Shown here: one piece after another, positions 13,120 through 24,949 of the stretch
Position numbering within the stretch: the first letter of the stretch is position 1
Layout of the letters: each line of letters opens with the position of its first letter
NCBI RefSeq assembly: GCF_052857255.1
Contig: NC_135497.1
Coordinates: 187,641,127 to 187,705,126, forward strand
Source of the DNA: Amblyomma americanum
Lineage: Eukaryota > Arthropoda > Arachnida > Ixodida > Ixodidae
Direction of reading: 5' to 3'
Length of the DNA stretch: 64,000 nucleotides
Translations under genes and position numbers: made by a program
The notes under the pieces: model-generated
Told to the model about the DNA's origin: nothing
Seen by the model: only the letters and a program-made list of their open reading frames with translations
Database searches by the model: none

Positions 13120-16100
13120 ATGGGGTTGTCAAGTAGAGTGCTATCTAAGCTGAAAGCTTACGGTGAGACGCATCCTGCTCACTGCTACTGCAGAACTTGA
13201 TTTAAAATCTCCTTTAGTATGGATGTGTTCATGCAGTTGTTGTTTCAGGTGACAGTTTTCTGGACGACAGTGATAAGACCGCCAAGACAGATGCCTCGAA
13301 ACTTGTTTCAAAAAAGTCAAAATGTCATGACAGAGATAAACGCAGAACGTGCTCCACGGCCTCCCCGAAGCTTACCAAGATAGATCGCATGCGAATTGAG
13401 CTGGATCTTGGGGACGCTTGCGATGAACGGGCCGACGAACAGCCTGAGCCACCACGGCAAGGTTCTGTGTCTGTAGTGCTCTTCCAGGACCCATCTAAAC
13501 GTAAGGTCTGTTATTTTTTCACACTCTCGAGAATGATATTCGCGCGCTTTCGAGAGATTCGCCTGATTTGCCGAGTATCCTGCGCTCGCGCTCGGTCCTC
13601 TAAAAGTACTCTGGTCCCCCGCTATTCGCAATGTATACTACGACGACCCGAGCGAAGAGGAAGAAGTCATGGTGGTTTTGATGTGCGCCGCGCGATTTTT
13701 TTTTTTATCACTCGGCTACAAATCCCACAGTGACCATCTCCTACATGCGTTTATCATTCCCCGTTTTAACTCGGTGTTTCTTTTTGTTTGCTTCTCTCTT
13801 CCCCAGCATTCATTTTATTTTCGTCCATGTCAAAATTCATCTGAAAAATTCCAGGGGTGCACTTAAGTCTGCTTAGGTGCAGTAATGCAAAATCATTTCT
13901 CTGGTCGCGTCCTTCCTTACTCATAACCGTCCGCCATCTCGCCTACGCGCACGCCATGTGCTTGGTGGCTTGGTTGGTTGGAAGATTGGGGTTACGATGG
14001 ATGGATGGATGGATGGATGGATGGAAGGTAGGAGCATCCCCTTTGAAACGGGGCAGTGGTTGTTGCCACTATGCTCAGTTTTTTTTCCTTTATTTTTGTT
14101 TACTCTGCTGTAAGTTGTTAATACAATTCGCCATTTCCTTTAAAAAAACGTCTTCCTACACTTTAAAACTTACGTCACCTCTCTGCTTTTGTACCACCAA
14201 TCCTCCAATCGCTTTTTGCTAATTTCCACCGCAGATTTATTTACATGACTATTGTTATTTCTAAGCCCTAAGGCCTCGGTAAGAGTGACTGTGCCTCCAT
14301 CGACATCGGGATGGATACCATCGCATTTTAGGATGAGGTGTTCTATTGTTTCTTCATATTTACCACACACAGCACATGTGTCATCTTCGTTAAATTTTTT
14401 ACGGGTGCGGTATTTAGCTGCCCTCTAGGGGAACATGGCACAGCACCCGGGAGGAGGGATTGGGAATAAGGGTAGTGAGGAAAGGAAGGAGAGGGGTCCG
14501 AGGTCCGAGAAGGGCAACACGGCACACACGATGCGGGCGCACTCAGGCACTCGGTGGGCAAGACTTGAGTGTGGCAGGGACTGAAGCTGGTGATCTTAAA
14601 AGGAACTTAGCGCGACGCGACATCACCGCACCTTAGGGACATTGGTCTGCTGAGGAGGGACATAAATGGCAGGTCTGCCATACAGGGACTGTCATGATGC
14701 CGCGAAGCGGCTGAGGGCATGAAATGCTCGCAAAGAGACCGATAGTCTGCCCTAGGCGAGAAGGAGAGGGGGGGGGGGGGTGCGAAAAGCGCCCGACGTC
14801 GAAGAGAGCGGGAGGGCAAGGGAAAATGTGCTGGACCAGTGCGGTACATTGCGAGGGGGGTTTAAGTGGGTGACGCATGATGGCGCTACGACTGCACTTC
14901 AGTTCAGTTCGTGCGGCCATGCTAAAGTGCACTTTGGCCATGCTCTGTCCGCAACTTCCGTCCACAGCTTCCGGTGACGCCACTCGAGCCAAGAAATGCC
15001 TTCGCATTAAAACTGTGTACCCCAATTCTTGACCGATCCTCTGTGTGTTCACGTGCCATTGTATGAAGATAACAACAACGATTGAAAACATCTTCATTGG
15101 CGCAGAAACTTTTTTAGAGCATGTGGGTGGACCGCCTAGTCCGGCAGTCCACTGGTCCTCCCCGCCTGCCAGTGCTGGTGGTCAGGGTCACCGCTGAACA
15201 GAATGGCCTCTCACTGCTTCTCCGATGGGTTTGGAATGGGGTCAGCTGTGGGATTGAATTGACATGCCCACACCATGTGGTATAGGTTAGCGGGCACTGC
15301 GGACAGTATAATGTGGGATACCACTGGTGTAACCTAGCTAGTGTTGGACACACATTTCTTTGTATTCTCTTAAGGGTGTCTCTTCTGACTTATTGAGGGA
15401 TTTATGGGGCGTTAGGCATGCTTGCCTGGATGTTGTGTGGTGCAAGATAGTCGACATATGTAAAAAAAATACACTAGTATATCTTGTTCGCGTTCATACC
15501 ATGCCGTGGGATAGAGGAATGTTAGAAATTAATCAATTTTGAAGTTTGTTGGCCAATACCGAGTTGGATAACAGCGATACAAGCAATTTTACAGTGCGGC
15601 TCACCTGGCATCTGTTAGCTCCGCTGCCGACGGAGTCTCACAAATCGAGCATATCTGTACTTTATTAAGAGTTGGGGTTCACAATAAAATGGTGACAAAA
15701 GTAGCACCTTTATTACAGCGCTGGCCAGCTCTGAAGCGCCCTCAGGTGCAGCATCAATGTAAAACCGGCTAGGCTCAGTGACGACTAGAACAGCCAGGGA
15801 GCAGCGCGGTTCGTCATTCAGCGTGTCTACGAGCGGTAAAACACTGTACAGACGGCGTTGTTGAATGCTTGGCTCGCTCGACGATTGGTTCAGCAGTTTT
15901 CTAGTCGCAAGGCAGGAAAATCGAGCAGCACGCGATTGACCTGCGACAGTCACTTTTCAACCAAAACTGCGGCATAGCCTTTGTGACTCGCAAGTGTGAA
16001 TGGGTCCCAAGAGCATATTGTGCTTCGGTGGTTTTTCAGACAAAAAAGCGTCTGTCTGAGGAAAAGGATGTTCCCAATGATGTGCAACAGAGTGCCAATG

Positions 16101-16708
16101 AAATAGACTTCAAGAAAGCCAGATATGATGTCCTGAAGTTTGGAATCAAGGGCTTGGAAAAGCCCAAGCAAGAAGCGGCTAAGATAGCCCTAGCTGTGCA
16201 GCTTGGAGCCAAGGTAGGTGCGATTACTTCCACGCCTGTGGAAACATGCTTTATACAGAAGACTTGTTCTTTCTTAAGCCGCCCAAGAAAAAGTATGTGA
16301 ATTACAAGGAGCTCATTCATGAAAGGAAAGAGCAGAAAATAAAGGACAGAGAAGAAAGAATTGTGGTAAGTTGTTATAATTGAGCTGCATTGTAAGTATA
16401 CTGCATACGCATTTTCAAAATTTTCAGAATGCGAAAACGGGAGTGAAGCCAAAACGGCAAGGAAATACCATGCATAGGTAAGATGCCAACTTTTTTTCAT
16501 TTCAAGCCTATTATGGCCCACATGTGTAAGTGACCTGTATATTTCTTGAAACCTTTAACAGAAGGCCTATTGTTGCTTGTGCATCCATATTTGCTAATGC
16601 AAAAAAAACTGTGCTGTTCGCAGGAAAACACACCATGCACGACATGAAGGTGTACACGTCGTGAGCAAAGAGCTTATATCGAAGGTACGGCGAAAAAAGA
16701 TAAAATAA
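13120..16708 (+). CDS. FSAF1: FSAF1 / C1orf131 homologue, 40S processome assembly factor
   Basis: Six exons join without a stop: 13120-13162, 13249-13505, 16040-16213, 16279-16365, 16428-16477 and 16624-16708, giving 696 nt and 231 residues. All introns are GT-AG. The second donor is the weak AAG/GTCTGT; the stronger GTAAGG at 13501 would shift frame and hit TGA in the next exon. Diagnostic matches to the C1orf131 family (DUF4602) are VVLFQDPSKRK near residue 90, FKKARYDVLKFGI near 124-136, and LGAKPPKKKYVNYKELI around 155-171, followed by a charged helix. The C-terminus EGVHVVSKELISK fits the short conserved end of the family. Known family members act in the nucleolar small-subunit processome during 18S rRNA maturation; that role is inferred here. 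The size is near the family's usual range, and intron 2 (2.5 kb) carries LINE fragments. Confidence 0.82.
13997..14425 (-). mobile_element. LINE 3' end with (CATC)n tail
   Basis: On the minus strand, RKKFNEDDTCAVCGKYEETI followed by EHLILKC gives a CCHC-type knuckle typical of the C-terminus of non-LTR ORF2 proteins. It ends downstream in a (GATG/CATC)n tract at 13997-14025, a common LINE tail. The copy is 5' truncated and sits inside intron 2 of FSAF1. Confidence 0.65.
15090..15360 (-). mobile_element. LINE ORF2 C-terminal fragment (I-clade-like)
   Basis: The minus-strand frame YHMVWACQFNPTADPIPNPS closely parallels FHMVWACPSN in the LINE at 34.4-36.6 kb. The frame contains stops. It is inside intron 2 of FSAF1. 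Confidence 0.55.
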
Positions 16709-16709
16709 A
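16704..16709 (+). terminator. AATAAA polyadenylation signal of FSAF1
   Basis: AATAAA overlaps the TAA stop codon (16706-16708). This implies a very short 3' untranslated region. Confidence 0.55.
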
Positions 16710-18642
16710 GACAAGCTTGCAACTCCAGTTGTAATGTAAATAAATAATGTTGATTTCATTTGTACAATGACAAAAGTCTCTGGTCCGCATACTTTGGAAA
16801 CGAAGCAGGTAATAAAAATTATCAGCTTTGTTTCCGGAGCACATTTTCCAGAGACATGTCCCCAACTGCACATGTACTGCAACTCTTGAATCACTCGGTC
16901 CGAAACCTGTCCAGGACAGTCTTCGGCGTTCTCTCCATGTGGTCTTTTCATTCAGCCTTTTTCTTTTGCTGCAGCTGTTTTATGTGTTCGTGCACCAAAA
17001 AATTTTTTTTTTCACACTACTGTACTGGTACTTCAGAATTCAACGACATGCATGACATAGGTACTATCCACGCACACACAGGAAAAAAAAGCAGCCATTA
17101 AACTGACTGGTGCTTTCAAATAAGTATGCATGTGGAACATGATCCATGTGTGCTAATTGAAATTGAATAATCCCAATGGACTCGCGCAGTTTATACCCTT
17201 TCTGTTCATCATGAACCAACTAGCCCGCCAGAACGTCCTTCTTGACTACACCTTACCATTTTCACAGGTAAAAGTCTGGGAAACCAGCTGCTTATAAACG
17301 CTGATTCTACTAGTGCAAGTGTGTTTGGTGCTACCCTATATTTTGTCATTGCTATAAAGCAAGAGGTTATTCTAGTGTGAGGAAATGTACAGAATAACTG
17401 CGAGTACCACCATATCACAAGAAATTGTTTAGGTCGACTTAACAGCACAGCATCAATTCAACAATTAAATGGTCTTGGTAACACCATCAAATAAAAATAA
17501 TAGTGAACACTGCAGCTTTAGAGTCCCTAATACACTCTAGCAGTGTGCTCTGCACTGCACCAGTCTCCAAGCGTGTAGTGTGTGCAGCCTTACTGTTTCA
17601 CATCCCAATGGCTGCCATTTCCTGTGTGCTCTGTTCACTGCCAAAGGCGCTGTTCTGTGATGGGCAGAAGCAGCAATGTGCCATGCCTATTGCATGTGAT
17701 AACAGCACAAACTGCATACCAATAAATGGAGTGCACAGCATCTAGAGGCCATTGGGATGCAAAACAATAGGGCAACACACTTCCTAAGTGCTTGAGAAAA
17801 ACTTATCTTTAACCCAAACGCCAACAGCAGGTGTAGTTTATGCACTACAGAGCATAGACAAGTATGCAGACAAGTGATTGCATTCACATTACCCTTCCTC
17901 CTCGTGAACAAGACCAAGAATCTCGGCACAAAAAGATTCACTCCTTGCAATGAAACAAGTATTCTTTTCAAAAGACTCCTTTGGCGACAGCCTCCGTAAT
18001 AGGCCTGTTATCTCACAAAACGCTCCAGATGAAAAACGTACCAAAAATTGGAACTCGCAGGCATATCAAGTTTTTGAATCCTAATGGTTCCACATGCTCT
18101 AAAGAGGGCAACAAAGTATAAAATTTCACAAGATGCTTATGTTACAGTGCACAGTCAAATTTTTTTTGTAGCTTTGACAGCAAATGTGGACACTAAAGTC
18201 GGATAGAGGTCAAAAACTAAGTTTAAGTACCTCTTCAAAGAAGCCCTCCAACAAATGGCATCAGCATTATGGTCAACTGCCTTACACCTACTAAAAGCAC
18301 CGTACACCTACAGCGATTGGAGGGCCTCTGTTCTTGAGTTTTATCAGACTACGACATACTTTGCAGTAGGAACATGCCCAAGTGCAATCGAGCAGATATC
18401 ACAATGTGTCTCGAAATCACCCCCACAATCGAAAGAAATTTTTAAAGCCACCTTCACACTTTGATCCTTCAAAGCTTGCTTTAGTTTTGAAGACTCCTTC
18501 TGACCCTTGGAAGTGTCAGTTGTCTTTGGCTTCACCCCCTAGAAGCACACAAAAAGAAATGCTAAACACAACAGGTTCCGCAAACTCAAAAGCCTCATGA
18601 GTGTAGACATCTGGCACTTCACAGAGTATGAACTACCAATAT
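16710..18642. other. Non-coding DNA, no gene seen
   Basis: AT-rich sequence with T runs near 17007 and no recognisable coding or repeat signature. Confidence 0.35.
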
Positions 18643-19401
18643 TGTTACGTGACGGCAAGCAGGTGAAGGCAGGACTACATGACAGGTGGCGATAGAATGA
18701 TTTAATGGCGGTGGGCCTAGCGCGAGCGCTCCATGCCAGGCCACTGCCCACTTTGTCGTCTTCTAGTCCGTGATGCTACCCGGGGCTGCCGAGCGATCGC
18801 GCGAACTAGAACGGCAGTGAAGATGAAACGCAAGACGTGACGATGTGCGTGACAGGAGGGATGAACACAGAAGAGAAGAAGATGCAGGGCTTGCCGTCAC
18901 GATGAAAGAGATGAGCAGATGATCGAATGAGCACTGGTCCAGGAAGCTTCCGGGCCGTAGCTAGGTCACCTTGAGCCGACGGCCGAGGCCCATGAACACA
19001 CCGAACGGCATGGGCAGGGGCTGTGTTCGAATATGTTGGCGGCTTCTCGGGTCGGTGGAATCATAAGTTCGAGTTGAGGCGGCGGCGTCAAGTTGTGGTG
19101 TCTTCTGGTCGGGGTGGGGGACGGGGCCGGGGTAAATGGCGTGGTCGGTTCTGGTCGGGCGGGCTGGGGCACAGCCGGGCGGTGCGAACAGGAACTCACG
19201 ACCACGGCACACGCATGCGCTGGAGCTCCAGGACCAGGATGGGGATGAACTCCACACCTCACACCAAATGTTACGTGACGGCAAGCAGGTGAAGACAGTA
19301 CTACATGACAGATAACGTTGGAATGATTTAATGGCGGCGGGCCTAGCGCGAGCGCTCCATGTTGCGCCACTGCCCACTTTGTCGTCTTCTAGTCCGTGAC
19401 A
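18643..19401 (-). mobile_element. TRIM-like element with two 133-bp terminal repeats
   Basis: Direct repeats at 18643-18775 and 19269-19401 are near identical. On the minus strand the right copy begins TGTCACGGACTAG and ends GTCACGTAACA, giving TG..CA termini. Two bases inside it (minus strand) is TGGTGTGAGGTGTGGAGT, shaped like a primer-binding site starting TGG. The interior (about 490 bp, G+C rich) has no retroviral frame. Short LTRs and no coding capacity fit a terminal-repeat retrotransposon in miniature. I could not find a clean 5-bp target duplication. Confidence 0.55.
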
Positions 19402-19483
19402 TCTAAAACTAATCATCTGCACTGGTTACTAGCCACTTACTGGAACCAGTGTTGAAGCGTTTCGAGTAGGAGTACGTGACCAC

Positions 19484-19714
19484 TGATGGTTTATGGGGCT
19501 AACAATCCAAAGTGACTCTGGCTATGAGGGACGCCGTAGTGAAGGGCTCAGGAAATTTCGACCTCCTGGGGTTCTTTAACGTGCGCTGACATCACACAAT
19601 ACACGGGCCACTAGAATTTCGCCTGCATCGAAATTCGACCGCGGCCCCTGTAATCGAACCTGCGTCTTTCGGGTCAACAGCCGAGCGCCATAACCACTGA
19701 GCCGTCGTGGCGGT
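19484..19714 (-). mobile_element. tRNA-derived SINE, tail B variant
   Basis: Minus strand: CCGCCACGACGGCTCAGTGG head and the shared GTGCACGTTAAAG core. The tail B sequence CTCATAGCCAGAGTCACTTT ends in CCCCATAAACC. It is the best preserved tail B copy in the window. Confidence 0.8.
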
Positions 19715-20048
19715 TGGTACGTGAATACTGAAGTTTTCAAGCATGAATCAGAGGAAAACTTATTTTGAATATTGAAGTAAGTATCCGCTCAGCATGAAAA
19801 GAAAAATTTGGGAAAAGATAAATACTCAAACATTGTTGTCCTGATATTTTTCTAAATATAATGCATGGTTTTTGCTGCCGAAATTTAAAAAACGACCGAC
19901 TCAGCACTATAAAAAAAATGCAACATGCATGGAAATATATGTTACTTCACTGACAACACAACAGTGTGCAACCAGTAATGTTGTCATGCAGAGTTGGTGA
20001 CATAATGAAATCCATGAAGTGACATGACTGGAGCTAAAAAAAAGCATA

Positions 20049-20084
20049 GACATTAAAACCTCATTAATTCGGATTTCAAGAGAC
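20049..20084 (+). repeat. Possible pogo/Tigger-type terminus
   Basis: CATTAAAACCTCATTAATTC followed by GGATTTC resembles the CAGTNNAACCTCGTTAATTCGGATTTC ends of pogo-like transposons. No partner end was found. Confidence 0.35.
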
Positions 20085-20330
20085 CAAAAGAGAGAGCAAA
20101 CGTTTATTTCCAACAAAAATGTGGCAGGAGTCTGCGGGGTGCAGCCTCGTAGTGTGGCCTTGAGCCCTTGGCGTTCGGCGACCTCTACGGCTCAGCCCAC
20201 GACCCAGTTGGACATGTAAGTTGGAGCTAAGCAAAGCGGCCTCCCACTGTTCGGAGCTTGACAGCTGCAGGCCCTCCTGCAGAATGTCCCGAGGGCACTC
20301 GTATACGGGCAAGTGTGCCAGCCCCCAAGC
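20085..20330 (-). mobile_element. LINE 3' end with AATAAA
   Basis: Minus-strand frames read SSSEQWEAALLSSNLHVQL, then GCTPQTPATFLLEINV. These resemble the terminal coding segment of tick I-clade LINEs. An AATAAA follows (TTTATT at about 20102). The copy is 5' truncated, and a palindromic element abuts it. Confidence 0.55.
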
Positions 20331-20334
20331 AGCA

Positions 20335-20441
20335 CAGGTCATCGGCCCAATATTGCAACAAGATGGTCCCATCCTGGTCATTTGTAGGGCCAGCTTTGCC
20401 AATACAGTTCCAATGTTGGGCCAATTACCTGTGCTGCTTGG
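20335..20441. repeat. Palindromic 107-bp repeat (MITE-like)
   Basis: CCAAGCAGCACAGGT at 20335-20349 is exactly inverted at 20427-20441. The complementarity extends imperfectly inwards through GGCCCAATATTG-like blocks. It lies against the LINE 3' end. Confidence 0.55.
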
Positions 20442-21780
20442 GCCTTGGGGTGACCATACAGCTTGCAGGAGGGGGTGTATTCGCCTTTCAACAGGTGTTT
20501 CATGTAACTTGAACCGAGGATTTAGAAAAAGTGGCGCACCGGAGCTGGGCGAAACCAACGACATACTGTTTCCAGTCATGTGGCACTCCTCCAAGTATTG
20601 TTTAAATTCCACATAAATGGTAATTAGCTAAGATTAATTATGCACAATTTTTAATATTCGCTTTAGGGTCACATGCATTTCATTAGGTTCTAGCGGGGGA
20701 CACGAAACAACAGTTTTTGTAGCAATGTATCTTCTTAGCGGTCCTTTTTTCTAGCATTTAACACGTTCGCTGCGTCATGGGTCACCGGTGGGTCACATTG
20801 TGTATTCCTGATGTGTGGCACGAATACAGAGTCCCAGAATGAAGCCACAAAGCAGCTCAGATTTTTAAAGGACCCTGCAAAAAGCACACATGCTAGGTCG
20901 CAATCGCCATCTGTTTGAGGTTTGAAGAAGTTGGCCTCGCCGGTAGCTAAATGGAGAATCTCTGTACCCCCAAAAATTTAAGGGTGGCCCACCGGTGGGC
21001 CGCGACGGCAGGGATTAGGGCTCTGCAAATTGCTGCAGCAGTGAACATGTTAAAGAGCCCACGAAATATGAAAAACGCGTGATTACACGTTTTCGCTACT
21101 GTATTGTAGCGCTGCCAAGCGCGTTCTGAATGAATGAAGCATGCATGCTCACTGTCTTGAAGTGAGCAGCCAATGTCGATCTCAGCATAGTCTTGAAAGT
21201 GCTTGAGCACATTCTTCCTCAACATGGATAGCACGTGCTGTGATATGCAATAAATGATGGGCAGGCCACTGACAGCCGATTCAGACGGAGTTCTTATTGA
21301 GCCATCGCACAGATAAAAAGAATTGGAGGATGCTTATCTCCGCCTTCAAGAGTAGAACACGAAAGCGTTATCGGGCCGCTATCGGCAGCCGCGTGCGAGG
21401 AGGGGGGGGGGGGGGGGGGGCAGTTCCGCGTGTTGACGGAGCAGCTGCGCGAGGCCTCCGCCGTGGGTGTTCCTGGGATTTTTCACCATGCGCGACGCGA
21501 CACGACAGCACCCAAGGTCAGCCGCGGCAGCCTTCAACTGTCGCGAAGCCGGCTGTTCTGCCTCACAAGCTCCTTACGCTTTCGCGTAAAAAAAAAAAGG
21601 AAAGGAAAGCATCGAGGTCCCGTATTTCAACGCAGCCTCAGTTTCTTTTTATTTTTACCATTTTGAACCATGTCAAATTGAGCGGCGGCCACTCACTTGG
21701 GCGGAGTCAGGGTGCTCGTTTCCTGCGTTCAAAATGCTGTTGGGAGCACTGGAATATGCTAGCGCAGTCAAAAGCATTTT
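20442..21780. other. Non-coding DNA with G run
   Basis: No supported gene. A run of about 18 G lies near 21403-21420. Open frames across it are low-complexity artefacts. Confidence 0.35.
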
Positions 21781-21782
21781 TA

Positions 21783-21900
21783 AAGCGAAAGCTTTACTAC
21801 TCCCCTCTGTAGCTTCTTCACCATGTGCGCGAGTTTGACCTTGAACCGAGGAGAAACTACGTGTCAGGTATGACGTCACTCAGCTGCCGCCGCCGAAACC
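21783..21900 (+). repeat. GCGAAAGCTTTACT-family repeat, divergent copy
   Basis: AGCGAAAGCTTTACT and a GACGTCAC block with intermediate spacing match repeats at 50750-50915 (minus) and 54955-55080 (plus). The function is unknown. Confidence 0.4.
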
Positions 21901-23464
21901 GAGCGTTCGCCTGTTTCTCTTTTACCCTCGCACGCAGGCTGCCGCGGCGCTCCTACTCTCTACACCAGCCGCCATCTGTCGGCGCGCGCGGCACGTTGGC
22001 CTGCAGGCGGGTCGCGCCGGCGGCGCGCAGAATGCGTGTTTACGTGTTATTCGCGTTCGTCGGTGATGCGCTCTATGTCCTAACGTATGTGGGTGTGTGC
22101 TGTGCATCACTAATCACATTTCTCCAGGCCGTTCTGCAGTTATCTGACACACATTGTTACACACACATCCGAGGGTAGTCGACCACGTAGGGTGCGGACT
22201 GGAAACAGGTACTTACAAGCACATTTCTGCTCCGGTGTGTCGTTTGTTGCCGTCTTTTACGTACGATACCATCTATGATAATTTTATGCTTCAGAATGTA
22301 TATTTATTGATTTGACTCGACGGTGCAGTGATGTGCAAGCGGTAACCGGATCGGGGATCGGCCACCTGCAGACCGACGGTTGTCCAAGCGAAGCGCGTGT
22401 TTTCGATCACCAATACGTTTTCGACATCCGTGCGCTGAGCTTGCTATTGTTCCTGTTAAACACATTTCGTGCACGGGGATGTAAGCACGACCGCTACCAA
22501 TTTAAGTTGCTATTTCCGCGTGTATCTCAGAGGGATCGGCGGGGTAAAGGGCTGACCGTAGTATCTCTCTGCTTTTGGTAGCTGTCTGAATCACAGCAAT
22601 ATATGCGCGATTTTATTACATTCCATGACCAATCTTGGCCGAGTGGCTACGCGACGCTGTCACACGCGCCGAGAGCTTCCGAATAAAATAAACGCGACTT
22701 CTGGCCGCAGAATTTGTGAAAGCTGGCCTCTCTGCTGATATTGATTGGTTCAATCTTTGATCAATTAAGAGAAAATACGTTTTTGTGCGCAGATAGCATA
22801 CACCATGACCAAAATTGTTTTCCCTGCGACTCAGTTGAGCTCACAACGATAATTTGTTGATGTAACTGTCGCACCATGTAGCTGGCGACAAGAAAGCTTT
22901 AAACGTGGTGGGTGTTTTATGGCTGGCAGGAAGGATTAAGAGCGCATGGGAATTGAAATTGCATGCTAGATGTGCACATAATGCTTGATACTGACCACAA
23001 ATGTTTTCTCTGTGATGGAGCACCAAGGTGGTAGCGATATAAGCGCGAGCGCGTGCTAAGAGCCGGTACAATTAACGTGAATGCCGAACTAAATGTCACG
23101 ATTAACACATCAATTTCACCATTCTGATAACGTAAAGACTTTCTGCATTACAACCACGCTGTGGAAGTATGCTGAACAACGTTCTTTTAGCGCCCGCAGT
23201 GCAGTAATTCAAGGCTGTATGCAGGCGCGGCCGCGGAGCTGCCGCAGCCCCGCAGTCCCCAGTGAAAAGCCCGCATCGCGGCGCGCCAGTCGGTGGAAAA
23301 TGGCCGCGCCCGAGAGCGGCTCTGGATTCTGGCCATCGCTGTTCATTGTGTTCGTTGGTGTTGACAACGTTCTAGACTCCGATGATTTTGAGGAAAGGAA
23401 GGGCGCATAACTGGCTACGTGGCAGCGGCGAGAGAGAGATGTGGGCTGCATGCATTAGCATCCC
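21901..23464. other. G+C-rich then mixed non-coding DNA
   Basis: The first 200 bases are CpG-rich and could be a promoter-like island. I see no exon that can be supported on either strand. Confidence 0.3.
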
Positions 23465-23899
23465 TACACTGCGCGTCTGAGGAAATACGCGAACCGCCTC
23501 GCATTCCGCGATGCCCCCCCCCCCCCCCCGGTTTTTTTTTTTTGCATTCTCGATGGCACCGAAGCCTCGCGGGTCTCCGCCGTCTGACATTCCTGCGGCG
23601 AGCCAGTGGATTAGTGGTCCCGCCAATTAGCTGAAAGAAAACTTTTCATCCTTCGAGAGACGAAGCGCGGTGCGGCAGGGAAGGGGAAAGCATCAAGCAA
23701 TAAGGGCAAGAACTCCCCCCGGTGAGAGGGTTTTCAGAATGTTTTCAGTACGTGTTTCTTTTTCTTTTTAGCCAAGCCCTGGGCTCGAAGTTGGGTCCAA
23801 CCTTCAGGGGCTGTGGCTACCTCCATTGGTTATCGAAGCTTAGGGCGGGCCTCGAAATATGACCGCCCCAACTTCTTTGTTTGCAAAAGCTTTAAAATT
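23465..23899 (+). repeat. Long direct repeat, copy 1
   Basis: This matches 24950-25372 over nearly its whole length. Both copies contain a short frame starting MAPK(P/R)RGSPPSDIPAA and, about 150 bp later, a strong acceptor-like pyrimidine tract ending TTTTTCTTTTTAG. Copy 1 stops matching abruptly after AAAATTG at 23899. It may be a 5' part of an unidentified spliced mobile element. Confidence 0.65.
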
Positions 23900-24049
23900 G
23901 CATGTAAAATCATTGGAGAGCAGTCTTGTCTAGTTTAGCTAGAGGTTCCGACTCTAACCTCTAACTAGACTCTAACCTCGGGTCGATGAGTAAGGTCTTG
24001 TCGAGTTTCTCTGTGTGAGATCTTTTCTTTTAATTTACAGTTTGTCTGT

Positions 24050-24760
24050 GTGACTCAACTTGTAACGCAGTTTGGCAATGTACGTCCTGTAAATATATTT
24101 TCTCTTTGTCTCCATCACCTGGCATCAATCATCGTCTGCTCCTTCAGCACCGTCGAATGCACGTTTGGAGAGGTCCTGTGCCCCTCCGAAGAAACACAAA
24201 GAACCATCTTGAATTTACTTTTCCCCCTAAATTTACACCCTCATGTCTTAAGATGGTTAGAACGATTTCTTACTAATCGTACTCAATCTGTGCTCATAAA
24301 CAGCCAGTCGTCTAGCCCCCTACCCGTAACCTCGGGTGTCCCACAAGGACCCGACCTGTCCTGGGTCCTCTTCTTTTTTTGATATATATTAACGATTTAC
24401 CCTTGCATGTGTCTTCCTCAATCTGCTTGTTTCCTGACGACTGCGTCATTTATCGCACAGTAACTAACATCCCAGACCAAAACGCTCTTCAGACTGACCT
24501 TAACAGTGTACAAGAATGGTGCGATCAGTGGCTAATGACTCTTAACCCTAACAAATGTAAGCTCATGTCATTCACCTGAACTCTTAGACCTTTTCGTTCT
24601 ACTTACACAATAGACAACCTACCAATAGAATCTGTGCTAACATTTAAGTACCTAGGCATCACACTAACAACTAACCTATCCTGGAATGCGCACATTTCCA
24701 ACATAATTTCATCAGCCAACAAAAAACTAGGTGTAAGGTCGCGCTTCACCAACGCGTACA
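24050..24760 (+). pseudogene. Non-LTR retrotransposon RT fragment (Jockey/CR1-like)
   Basis: The RT palm is recognisable: SGVPQGPDLSWVLFF (normally SGVPQGSVLGP), YINDLPLHV, LFPDDCVIY, WLMTLNPNKCKLMSF and LTFKYLGITL followed by NLSWNAHI. The catalytic FADD box has become FPDD. There is a frameshift at about 24380 and a stop at 24577. Both ends of the LINE are missing. It lies between the two copies of the long direct repeat. Confidence 0.75.
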
Positions 24761-24949
24761 TTTTTTTTATTCCCTTGGCTTGCGGGCCTCCGGTCTACGC
24801 TCCCCCCCCCCCCTACCCCCGCAAGCAGTGGCAAAGGCGCAGGAGGAACTGGCTGATTGACCACTGTGACGGCCGAAGACACCTGGCTTTGTTAAGCGCG
24901 CCAAGAAAGCATGCGAGGCGCATACAACGAGCACGTGGCGGCGCTTGGT

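Noticed and set aside
13501..13506. Stronger GTAAGG donor for FSAF1 exon 2
   Set aside because: It puts exon 3 out of frame with a TGA after a few codons; the next GT keeps the conserved protein intact.
14633..15097. 154-codon minus-strand frame over Pro-rich sequence
   Set aside because: It depends on a G run at 14771-14780 and overlaps other frames; no recognisable protein.
20076..20612. 178-codon minus-strand frame
   Set aside because: It runs through a LINE 3' end and a palindromic repeat; the N-terminal half has no protein character or start context.
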